DNA of 25,633 nt. It comes from JBKEDC01 sp047972995. GTDB lineage: Bacteria; Bacteroidota; Bacteroidia; Bacteroidales; Prolixibacteraceae. Both the position numbers and the translations under genes were made by a program. The stretch covers positions 1 through 25,633 of the forward strand of contig JBKEBD010000001.1 in NCBI GenBank assembly GCA_047972995.1, given 5' to 3'. This document shows, piece by piece, positions 9,127-17,475 of this stretch. The notes beneath the pieces were generated by a model. That model had not been told where the DNA came from. It made no database searches and saw nothing but the letters and a program-made list of their open reading frames with translations. Position 1 is the first letter of the stretch. Each line of letters begins with the position of its first letter.

Positions 9127-9777
9127 ATGAGCAATAAAGAATCATTATTTTCAAAAAAGAATATGGGCTTATTGAGCGCACCATTCGACCAGAACAACCC
9201 CATCACGGTGCAAGTGTTGGGTATTTGTTCGGCATTGGCTGTAACAGCACAATTAAAGCCCGCCATTGTTATGGCAATTTCGGTAACTGTGGTGTGTGCC
9301 TTTTCCAACGTGATTATTTCACTGTTGCGCAATACCATTCCTAACCGTATTCGTATTATCGTGCAATTGGTGGTGGTAGCCGCCCTTGTAATCTTGGTTG
9401 ACCAAGTGTTGAAAGCTTTCGTTTATGATGTGAGCAAACAATTATCGGTATTCATCGGGTTGATTATTACCAACTGTATCATCATGGGTCGTTTAGAGGC
9501 TTTTGCCCTTGGTAACAAACCTTGGCCAGCTCTTCTCGATGGTGTGGGCAACGGCTTAGGCTATGGCTTCATCTTGGTAATTGTGGCTTTCTTCCGCGAA
9601 TTATTGGGCTCGGGCACTTTGTTCGGTTTCCAAATTATTCCTGAAAGTTGGTACATTGCCAATGGCGGATTCTACTTAAACAACGGTATGATGATTTTGC
9701 CTCCAATGGCACTGATTACGGTGGGAGCCATCATTTGGGTACACCGCAGCAGAAATAAATCACTAGTTGAAAAATAA
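9127..9777 (+). CDS. nqrD: Na+-NQR subunit D
   Basis: The product has 216 aa and about six membrane helices and belongs to the NqrDE/RnfAE family. Cys34 (LGICSAL) and Cys117 (ITNCIIMGR) are the two conserved residues that, with the pair in NqrE, hold an intramembrane iron-sulfur centre. NKPWPALLDGVGNGLGYG is typical of NqrD rather than NqrE. It lies 24 bases after nqrC. Confidence 0.95.
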   Translation: MSNKESLFSKKNMGLLSAPFDQNNPITVQVLGICSALAVTAQLKPAIVMAISVTVVCAFSNVIISLLRNTIPNRIRIIVQLVVVAALVILVDQVLKAFVYDVSKQLSVFIGLIITNCIIMGRLEAFALGNKPWPALLDGVGNGLGYGFILVIVAFFRELLGSGTLFGFQIIPESWYIANGGFYLNNGMMILPPMALITVGAIIWVHRSRNKSLVEK

Positions 9778-9801
9778 TTAAGAACACAATAGACGAACAA
9801 A

Positions 9802-10419
9802 ATGGAAAATTATTTGAACATATTCATCAAGTCGATTTTCATTGACAATATGGTGTTCGCATACTTCTTGGGTATGTGTTCTTACTTAGCCGTATCAAAA
9901 TCAGTGAAAACTGCTACAGGATTGGGTGCTGCCGTTATCTTTGTGCTTGCCATCACTCTTCCTGTGAACTACTTATTTGAAACTTACATCTTGCGCGAAG
10001 GAGCACTAACTTGGTTAGACCCTAAATTTGCCGATGTAGATTTGAGCTTCTTGAGCTATATCTTGTTCATTGCCGTGATTGCATCGATGGTGCAATTGGT
10101 GGAAATGATTGTAGAAAAGTTCTCACCCGAACTCTATGCGCAATTGGGTATCTTCTTGCCTCTTATTGCGGTAAACTGTGCCATCTTAGGTGGTTCATTA
10201 TTCATGCAACAAAAATCTTTCGCCAACATTGGCGAAGCCACAGTTTATGGCTTGGGTTCTGGTTTAGGCTGGTTCTTGGCTATTGTGGGTATTGCTGCCA
10301 TTCGCGAAAAGATTCAATATTCTAACGTGCCTGCACCACTTCGTGGACTAGGAATCACATTCATTATCACCGGATTAATGGGTATAGCATTTATGGGATT
10401 CATGGGTATAAAACTTTAA
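9802..10419 (+). CDS. nqrE: Na+-NQR subunit E
   Basis: The product has 205 aa and six predicted helices and is homologous to NqrD with inverted topology. Cys26 (LGMCSYLAVS) and Cys126 (AVNCAILGG) supply the other half of the shared iron-sulfur site. GIAAIREKIQYSNVP and the C-terminal GITFIITGLMGIAFMGF are family features. It is followed by nqrF after 7 bases. Confidence 0.95.
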   Translation: MENYLNIFIKSIFIDNMVFAYFLGMCSYLAVSKSVKTATGLGAAVIFVLAITLPVNYLFETYILREGALTWLDPKFADVDLSFLSYILFIAVIASMVQLVEMIVEKFSPELYAQLGIFLPLIAVNCAILGGSLFMQQKSFANIGEATVYGLGSGLGWFLAIVGIAAIREKIQYSNVPAPLRGLGITFIITGLMGIAFMGFMGIKL

Positions 10420-10426
10420 TAAGATT

Positions 10427-11767
10427 ATGAATTTATTGACTATATTAGCTGCAACAGCAGCATCGACACCGTCAACAACAATCATCTTAATGAGTGTGGT
10501 TATTTGCGTAATCGTAATCATCTTGTTGGTGTCAATCTTGCTTTTTGTGAAAGCAAAGTTGACCCCAAGTGGCTCAATTAAGGTGACTATAAACGGTGAA
10601 AAAGAGGTAGAAACCGAGTCGGGTGCTACACTACTTTCAACAATGGGTAACAACGGTATTTTCTTGCCATCGGCTTGTGGTGGTGGTGGTACTTGTGGTA
10701 TGTGTCGCTGCCAAGTAGTAGAAGGCGGTGGCTCTATCTTACCTACCGAAACAGGATTCTTCTCACGCAGAGAGCAAAACGACCATTGGCGTTTGGGTTG
10801 CCAAGTGAAAGTGAAAGAAGACTTGCAAGTGAAAATTCCAGAGGAAATATTCGGCATCAAAAAATGGGAAGCTAAAGTGGTACGTAACTACAACGTGGCT
10901 TCATTCATTAAAGAATTTGTAGTGGAAATCCCTGAAGATATGGATTATAAGGCTGGTGGTTACATTCAGATTGAAATTCCTGAATGCGAAGTAAACTATG
11001 CCGATATCGATATTACAGCTCACCCAACCGACCACCCTGACGATCCAATGAAATTCAAACAAGAGTGGGACAAATTCAAGCTTTGGGATTTGAAAATGAA
11101 AAACCCAGAGCAAGCCGATCGCGCTTACTCTATGGCTTCTTACCCTGCTGAAGGTCGCGAAATCATGCTTAACGTGCGTGTGGCAACTCCTCCTTTCGAT
11201 AGAGCTAAAAACGGATGGGCCGATGTGAACCCTGGTGTGGCTTCGTCATACATCTTCTCGCGCAAACCAGGCGATACGGTAACTATCTCTGGTCCTTACG
11301 GAGAATTCTTCATCAACGATTCGGATGCTGAAATGCTTTATGTAGGTGGTGGTGCTGGTATGGCTCCAATGCGTTCGCACCTTTACGAATTGTTCCGCAC
11401 CATGGAAACAGGTCGTAAAGTAACTTACTGGTATGGTGGTCGTTCAAAACGTGAGTTGTTCTACGTGCACTACTTCCGTGAGCTAGAGAGAAAATTCCCT
11501 AACTTCAAATTCTATATCGTGCTTTCTGAACCGCTACCAGAGGACAACTGGAAAGTGAAAAAAGATATTCACGATGAAGAGGGCGACGGATTTGTGGGCT
11601 TCGTTCACCAAGCTGTAATGAAAGAATACCTCGACAAGCATGATGCTCCAGAGGATATTGAATTCTACTTCTGCGGACCTCCTATGATGAACAATGCTGT
11701 GGTGCAAATGTGTCACGACTATGGTGTGCCTGATGAAAACGTTCGTTACGACGACTTCGGAGGTTAA
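10427..11767 (+). CDS. nqrF: Na+-NQR subunit F, NADH-oxidising FAD/2Fe-2S subunit
   Basis: The 446-aa product has one N-terminal helix (residues ~19-41). A ferredoxin domain follows with Cys84, Cys90, Cys93 and Cys125 (pattern ACGGGGTCGMC, later LGCQV). The FAD site is R232-A-Y234-S235, and the NADH-binding region carries VGGGAGMAPMRSH and FYFCGPPMMN. It is the electron entry point from NADH. This last gene of the operon is followed by a strong terminator. Confidence 0.96.
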   Translation: MNLLTILAATAASTPSTTIILMSVVICVIVIILLVSILLFVKAKLTPSGSIKVTINGEKEVETESGATLLSTMGNNGIFLPSACGGGGTCGMCRCQVVEGGGSILPTETGFFSRREQNDHWRLGCQVKVKEDLQVKIPEEIFGIKKWEAKVVRNYNVASFIKEFVVEIPEDMDYKAGGYIQIEIPECEVNYADIDITAHPTDHPDDPMKFKQEWDKFKLWDLKMKNPEQADRAYSMASYPAEGREIMLNVRVATPPFDRAKNGWADVNPGVASSYIFSRKPGDTVTISGPYGEFFINDSDAEMLYVGGGAGMAPMRSHLYELFRTMETGRKVTYWYGGRSKRELFYVHYFRELERKFPNFKFYIVLSEPLPEDNWKVKKDIHDEEGDGFVGFVHQAVMKEYLDKHDAPEDIEFYFCGPPMMNNAVVQMCHDYGVPDENVRYDDFGG

Positions 11768-11786
11768 TCTACACCTCAATAAATTA

Positions 11787-11822
11787 AAAATCCCCATCTA
11801 ATGATTTAGGTGGGGATTTTTT
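11787..11822 (+). terminator. Intrinsic terminator of the nqr operon
   Basis: AAAATCCCCATCTAA pairs with the complementary TTAGGTGGGGATTTT around a four-base loop, and the stem runs into six T residues (11817-11822). It starts 20 bases after the nqrF stop. Confidence 0.85.
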
Positions 11823-11848
11823 GTGTGTAAAAATGGCATTCAACCCTA

Positions 11849-11983
11849 AACCAACTTTCACTCCCCCCAAAAAAATAATAAAAAATCGGCTACTTTTCAA
11901 TGTACAGAAACTATAACTCATTGAAAATAAGCAGAGACATTTTTTCATTTACCCTTCAGACCAAAATGTAGGACACCTTTGTT
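11849..11983 (+). repeat. Dispersed repeat, copy A (about 130 bp)
   Basis: The sequence from CCAACTTTCACTCCC to AATGTAGGACACCTTTG recurs in the same orientation at about 24785-24919. The best block reads TAACTCATTGAAAATAAGCA (11915-11934) and is identical in both copies; other parts are diverged with small indels. It has no coding potential and lies directly after the nqr terminator. Its nature is not known. Confidence 0.7.
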
Positions 11984-12020
11984 AAGTATCCGTCCGAGCA
12001 AGTACGTCAACCAATACTTA

Positions 12021-12220
12021 TTAATCTGAGTTCTGGATAAGATTTCACCTCAGGTTGTTCTGTTTTTAAGCAGAAATTTCAGCTTTTCCACGAAGGAATA
12101 TCGGGATATTTCGAGTAGAAAAGGCGGAATTTATGCCAAAAACAGAACAAAAGGCTTCTAAGTGCAGCTATTTTTGAAATAAATCCGGTAGTGAAAGCTT
12201 ATCCGAAACTCAGATTAATA
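12021..12220. mobile_element. 200-bp palindromic MITE-like element with 22-bp inverted ends
   Basis: The left end (12021-12042, ATTAATCTGAGTTCTGGATA...) is the reverse complement of the right end (12199-12220) with two mismatches. The flanks carry the direct repeat ACTT, which extends to AATACTT when the terminal AAT is counted, on both sides (12014-12020 and 12218-12224). Inside, TGTTCTGTTTTT (12057-12068) pairs with AAAAACAGAACA (12139-12150), and ATATC/GATAT forms the central tip near 12099-12111, so nearly the whole element can fold into one long hairpin. It contains no ORF, which fits a non-autonomous element moved by a transposase elsewhere in the genome. Confidence 0.75.
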
Positions 12221-12278
12221 CTTCAAGAACTTTTGTCAGCCATTTATATGGGGCGATATCATTCTTTTTGCATATAGC

Positions 12279-12309
12279 AAAAAATGAGGAGACTAAAAGC
12301 CTCCTCATT
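12279..12309 (-). terminator. Intrinsic terminator of the B12-uptake operon
   Basis: On the minus strand AATGAGGAG pairs perfectly with CTCCTCATT (12301-12309 with 12283-12291) around a nine-base loop, and the stem is followed by a run of T (A279-A284 on the plus strand). It lies just downstream of the stop of the leucine-rich-repeat gene at 12336. Confidence 0.85.
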
Positions 12310-12335
12310 CCTCGTTATATACTAATACTTACCCT

Positions 12336-14576
12336 CTAGAATACACTTGAATATGCACCGTCGAGCATGCTCTGATATGTGGGGTTGTATGCACAGCCTG
12401 ATACACTCCATGTGTTTTTCGAAAGAGTGCCTACGGCATTGGCAAGCCCCTCGAAAGAGGACAATGCACTAAGGCGACTGATAGAAACGGCCCCTACCGT
12501 TGTGAGTGAGCCAAAGTTTGATACATCGTTAAACGTACTGTTGCTTTGCCCGCTGATGGTGAGCGTTCCGGAGATGGATGTGACCACCGGTATGTTGATG
12601 GCAGTTATGGTGGCATCGTTGTCTATGGAGTTGAAGTAGAAATCGCCATTCACAGTTGTGAGTGCAGGTACATTGAACTCAGCCAAATCGGAAGAAATCG
12701 TGTATGAGAGTCCTCCTTGCTGCTCGCCGTCGCCATCGGTATACCCTGTCATCTCGGTAAGTGCAGGAAAGTCCACTATTTGCAATGCATTTGCATAGCT
12801 GATGTTTATTTTGCCCACTTTTTTCAAATCAGGAAAGCTTATTTGTGTGGTTTTCAACAAAGATGGCATATCCAACAGGGTTGTTATCTCCTCTATACCT
12901 TCCATGACTATAGGGTCGGTGTAGTACTGGAAATTGCGAATCTGAAGATACTTTATCGTTTTGAATCCTTGCAATACAGGAGCCGTTGAGTTGCACTGCA
13001 ATGAGTTCAGAACCAAATCACCATTGAAATTATCATCGGCAATGATGGTAAGCCCGTCCATCGTTGTTGTCAAAGCATCAATCTTGCCTACCTCTTGTCC
13101 ACGTACATCCAACTCGGTGAGGGCAGCCATCCCGTACAGATAGTACTCGCCTACTTTTTTCAATGCCGAAAAACCTGCCAAAGAGCTTATCTGCGCATTG
13201 CCATATATATACAGCTCAGCTCCGATTTCCTCTAGCGCAGAGAAGCCGTCTAATTCCATGTAACCTTTGCTTTTTACTTCAAATCTGCCTGCAACTTTAG
13301 TAAGCTTCGGAAAACCGAAAACCGATAGGTATGATGCTCCGCTAGGGATTTTCAGATCGCCGCTAATGGTTTCCAACTGCTCGAAATTTGCACTTGTGGC
13401 AGCAGGAAGGTTAAGCGTGAGCGTTCCGCCGATGTTTGTTATCGAGTTTGCCGAAAGACTGAGCATCGCCGAAAGACCGGCAAACTCCAAATTGCCGTTC
13501 ACAGTAGTGAACTTCGGAGTGCTGATGCGACTCAGCCCGCTAAGACTGCTGAATGATGCTCCGCCTACCTCTGCAAGTTCTTCGAGGCTCAACTCTTCAA
13601 GCTTATCGATATAAGACATTGTGAGCGTGCCCGAAACCCGACTGAGAGACGGCATATCTATCTTATACACCTCTGCCCAGCCGCCTATCTCCATGTTACT
13701 TCCAACAGTTTGAAGCTTGGGCAACGACAAAATGCTGATGCTGCTTCCTTGTCCACGTGTGCCAGTTGCTCCGTAGAACACAAACGATTCGCCCATGCTT
13801 GTAAGCTCACCAAGGCTTACCAACTCCAAGCCGCCTGCCTTTATGCTGAAGCTTTCTCCCACATGTGTGAGCTCAGGCAGCGCAACGGTGCGCAACGAAG
13901 GGTTCTCGATAGATATGTTTGTTCCCACAGTCTGCAACTTAGGCATGCTGATACTTTCCAACGAGTCGAGCCCTGAGATTTTAATTCCGCCAATTTTCTC
14001 TATGTTCCCCAAACCGGCAAGGTCTTTGCCCAAATAGCTTTTGTTGACTACAATGTTGTAAGTAACCTCCTTCAACGACTCCAATGCCGAAAGGTTGGTG
14101 ATTGTATCCGCAGTAGAAGCCTTGCCAATGATCAAATTGCCGTCGATAACCGTAAGCCCTTCTTCAGCAAAAGCATCAACCTCAGCCTGAGTAGTGAGCG
14201 AAACATTGCCGAGAGCTGAAACATCGGCTCTTTCAATCTTGTATATGTACATGCGCTTTGCCGAGCTGTGCGATGTTACCCTGAATACTTCTTCTTCGTT
14301 CCAATTGACGATTGATTCGGGGTCGGGTGCTATGGTTGCATTGCTACTGATGTTTACATTAGCATCGGCTCCGTGCAACGATACGCCTTCGGGAACTTGC
14401 ATCAATACCTCGCCTTCGGTTATCAGCCCTTTGTAGGTGATGCCGTCGTCGCCGGTAAGTGTGAAGTTGGTTATGTAGTTGTCATCACCGCCTATGTACT
14501 CGGTGTCCTCCTCGCAGGAGTTTAGTGCAGCAACAAATACAGGCACTATCAATATTAGTTTGAATATGTTTTTCAT
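12336..14576 (-). CDS. Leucine-rich-repeat surface lipoprotein, last gene of the B12 block
   Basis: The 746-aa product begins MKNIFKLILIVPVFVAALNS with the cysteine of a lipobox next (LNSC), so it is probably a surface lipoprotein. Residues ~30-115 resemble a DUF5018-type beta domain (ITNFTLTGDDG, RMYIYKIER). From ~130 to the end there are many ~22-24-residue repeats with phase L-x-x-V-G-x-x-(I/L)-x-I-x-x-(L)-x-x-L, like receptor L-domain/BspA-type repeats. It starts 13 bases after the preceding gene and shares its terminator, so it belongs to the riboswitch-controlled operon. A role in cobamide capture is inferred only from position; a structural role is equally possible. The frame is intact, unlike its three upstream partners. 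Confidence 0.8.
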   Translation of the reverse strand: MKNIFKLILIVPVFVAALNSCEEDTEYIGGDDNYITNFTLTGDDGITYKGLITEGEVLMQVPEGVSLHGADANVNISSNATIAPDPESIVNWNEEEVFRVTSHSSAKRMYIYKIERADVSALGNVSLTTQAEVDAFAEEGLTVIDGNLIIGKASTADTITNLSALESLKEVTYNIVVNKSYLGKDLAGLGNIEKIGGIKISGLDSLESISMPKLQTVGTNISIENPSLRTVALPELTHVGESFSIKAGGLELVSLGELTSMGESFVFYGATGTRGQGSSISILSLPKLQTVGSNMEIGGWAEVYKIDMPSLSRVSGTLTMSYIDKLEELSLEELAEVGGASFSSLSGLSRISTPKFTTVNGNLEFAGLSAMLSLSANSITNIGGTLTLNLPAATSANFEQLETISGDLKIPSGASYLSVFGFPKLTKVAGRFEVKSKGYMELDGFSALEEIGAELYIYGNAQISSLAGFSALKKVGEYYLYGMAALTELDVRGQEVGKIDALTTTMDGLTIIADDNFNGDLVLNSLQCNSTAPVLQGFKTIKYLQIRNFQYYTDPIVMEGIEEITTLLDMPSLLKTTQISFPDLKKVGKINISYANALQIVDFPALTEMTGYTDGDGEQQGGLSYTISSDLAEFNVPALTTVNGDFYFNSIDNDATITAINIPVVTSISGTLTISGQSNSTFNDVSNFGSLTTVGAVSISRLSALSSFEGLANAVGTLSKNTWSVSGCAYNPTYQSMLDGAYSSVF

Positions 14577-14589
14577 TTCTTTTGTTTGT

Positions 14590-16244
14590 TTATTCGTTCA
14601 TGTTCATGTCTCGCACACCAGATACCTCGGTAGATATCTCTCCAAGCCAACCACCTTTGCCATTCTGTGCTACCTGGATCTTCACAAAATCTACATGCTC
14701 CAATTGTATCGATGTTCCGTCTGGGTACATAGCGTTGTCGATATCCAATTGAGTTTCGGCGCCAATGTAGTCCGAACCCATATTATCTGCATATCCCCAC
14801 TCAAACTCCGGATTTACATAGTAAGTGCCATTACCCGATTGGTCTTCCATCTGGCTGGGAAGGTATGTGCCATAGAGAGTGTAGCTCGCTGCATCAACCC
14901 AATTTGGATAAAAACTGTCCTGACTGTGATAGCCGTTTATATCGACTGTGCCTGTATTTCCATTAGCATCTATCCAGGCCACATCCTGACGACTGCCCGT
15001 CGGTTTCATATAGGTGACATAGAAGTTTTGCTCCGTAGTTTCTTTGCCGGTCTCACTACCTCTCAGCTCGTACCAAGTTTCATCGGGCAATCCGTTGCCG
15101 TTCTCGTCTTGCATCACCCAGACAACAGCAGGCTCAGACCAATTTTCGAACGCATTTCCTTTTATAGCGATATCAGCACCTGCCGTGTTCTCTATACTGT
15201 GGTCGAAGCCAACGGTTATATAGCCGCCAAACTCGCCAAGTGACACATAAGCTCCTTGCTCCAAACGTCCGAGAGCATATTCGTTTGCTTGCTCCTGAGT
15301 AGATACCGAGTAGCCTTCGTTTACAAACTGTCCGGGTCCAGGCAGGAAGTAATAGACTGCATTTTGTAAATTGGAGCTGCTTTCTGTTATCGGACGGAAA
15401 GTATTTGTCGAAGCAACAACAATGAATCTGATGAGACTATATCGCCATCTGTTCCGGTTACCTTCACCCAAGTTTCGCCAAGCTGTTCAGTAGTGAACTC
15501 CAATACTGAACTAGTAGCTTCTTGCATGACTCCTCCTACTTCCCACTCGTATGTAGTTTCTTCGCTGGAGTAAGTAACAACCAGTGCGAGTATAACCTTC
15601 CTGCCGGCTGAAACGCTCAATTCACCTTCTTGGAATTGTATCGAAAGAGTTGGTACAGGACTTACTTTCACTATTGCTTCGGCTCTGGCTTCGCCATCTT
15701 CGTTGGTTACAACTAGTGTGATGCTGTAGTCGCCCAAGTTTTCTTGGTTGAATACATAAGTAGCTTCGGTAGAAACCTCCTCACCTTGCAATAGCCATTG
15801 GTAAGATGCTTCTTCGTTATGCATCACTTCCGGGATGATTTCCAAATCTTGCCCGGCATAGGCTTGGATGTAGCCATCTATTGTAGGAAGTGTAACTCTT
15901 GGAGGGGTAAGTTCAAGTACATCTATTCTACCCGGCTTCACTACATCGCCATTGTCTGCATACAGTTCAAAGGTGAACGGATATTGCCCCACACTCTTCG
16001 ATGAAAACTCAAGGTAAGAGTCTTGCCCTACTATTTTGCCATCCATCTTCCAAACAAAATACGGATTCACGGCGCCTTCAACCAGCGGCTCTATGCGGAT
16101 GGTTTTTCCTATCTTCACTTCAAACAGACCGTCTTCGTTTGTAAGTGTAGCTGTCGGTGGCTTTGTAGTTTCTGAATCTAATGAATCGCTGCACGATGCA
16201 AATAGAAACATCAGAAAGGTAATTGGTAATAATAATTTTCTCAT
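14590..16244 (-). pseudogene. PKD-domain surface lipoprotein, broken by a one-base deletion
   Basis: The N-terminal frame starts MRKLLLPITFLMFLFASC, a lipoprotein signal with lipobox FASC, and carries three PKD/Ig-like domains (residues ~30-275). It runs to ...GDIVSSDS and then shifts to a nonsense tail ending at 15387. The other frame continues IVVASTNTFRP and gives a ~275-residue C-terminal domain (YYFLPGPGQFVNEGY, GAYVSLGEFGGYITVGFDHS) typical of Bacteroidales cell-surface proteins in B12-uptake loci. Restoring one base near 15421-15423 (TCATT for an expected TCAATT in the sense strand) gives a single 551-aa product. It lies 28 bases after the BtuG-like gene. The lesion may be a real mutation or a two-base homopolymer sequencing error. 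Confidence 0.8.
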
Positions 16245-16272
16245 TTCTTAAAAATGTTATTGTGGTAATACT

Positions 16273-17475
16273 TTATTGTTGATTGCTTTTAAGCTTCTTG
16301 TCTGTAAATACAATATGCGCAGGAATATCACCGGTTACTGTCGACCACTTTTGTTCACCCTCGGGAGAGTAGCAATGCAGCGTGCCTGGAGTGATATAGT
16401 CTTTGGCATCGGTGATGAGTATTTCTTTTGTTTCGGGATTTATGACTATGCCGTAGGGTATATCAATGTTTTGCTCTGTGCCGTCAGTTATGAAATTGTC
16501 ACTAATGACAGTCTGAGACTTCGTATCTACTATGGCATATGATATCGTGTTGCTCTCTGTCTGCTTGCTCCATTCGGTACTGTATGCATATAGTGAGTCT
16601 CCCGAAAGAGTCATGTTGCTGACCGGTAGTTCCAAAACTTTGGTTACATAGTCTTTGGCAGTGTCAATGATGTAGACTCTTGACGGGTTGCTGGGGTAGT
16701 TATCGCCGCGTGAGCTTACGTATAGGAAGCCGTATTTGTCAAGCTCAAGGCGATGTGAGTTGATACCTGCCACAATCTTTTTAGTTTCCGTGAAGCTGTC
16801 CAAATCGATAACAGAAACGGTATTGTCATAGTTGGGAACTCGGTAGCCTCCGGAGTTTGCTACATACAGCTTGTTGTTTTTTATCACCATCTCTTCTGGT
16901 TGGTAGCCTACGGTGCAGGTATCTACCACAGTCATTGTTGCGGTATCTATCTTTGCTACGTAGCCTAGTCGAGCATTGAGGTCTATTAGTACGGGACCAG
17001 CGTACGAGCTTACATATGCATAGCCGTCTTTGAAGACTATGTACCTGCAATTGGGTACCGTGATGGTGGTGATATGCTTTGCTGTGGATACATCCATCAC
17101 CTCGATGAGGTTTGAGCAGTTTATGACTGAGTACAGCTTGTTGCCGTAAATCTGAATGTCGTTGCCCACATCGCCGAGTTCTTACACTACGTTGGGGTTG
17201 CGCTCTGCATAGATGTTTTTTGAGTAGTTGCCGGTTTCGTAATCGAAATAGTCGAGCGAGGCTTTGTTGCTGCCCATGTTTCCCTCGTTGAGCAGATAGA
17301 AGCCTGCTACTGATTTCAGCTCATCATTGCCGTCTGTTACATTTGAGTTGTCGGACATTATTATCTCGTCGCCTTCTTCTCTACTCGATTGTGAGGCTCC
17401 CAAAATAGCAATTGCGAGTAGCCATAGGCTCAGTTGCCTTATTAGTTGAGGGTGATTGGTCTTGCAAAAAATCAT
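16273..17475 (-). pseudogene. BtuG-like beta-propeller (YncE/DUF5074) with in-frame TAA
   Basis: The frame from 17475 encodes an N-terminal signal and the segment FYLLNEGNMGSNKASLDYFD (near residue 58), stops at TAA 17182-17184 after RNPNVV, and resumes in the same frame with ELGDVGNDIQIYGNKLY and a full set of propeller blades (VIDLDSFTETKKIVAGINSH, VYIIDTAKDYVTKVLELPV). The whole is 400 codons, the normal size. BtuG proteins are surface cobalamin-binding partners of BtuB in Bacteroidota. The ATG overlaps the upstream receptor stop (ATGA), implying translational coupling. The expected lipobox cysteine is absent: the region reads AILGASQSS, so lipid anchoring is doubtful. A re-start at MGNDIQI (17169) would lack the signal. 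Confidence 0.8.

Noticed and set aside
14479..15243. 254-residue plus-strand frame opposite the PKD gene
   Set aside because: The minus strand encodes conserved surface-protein sequence here; the plus frame is cysteine-rich shadow coding.
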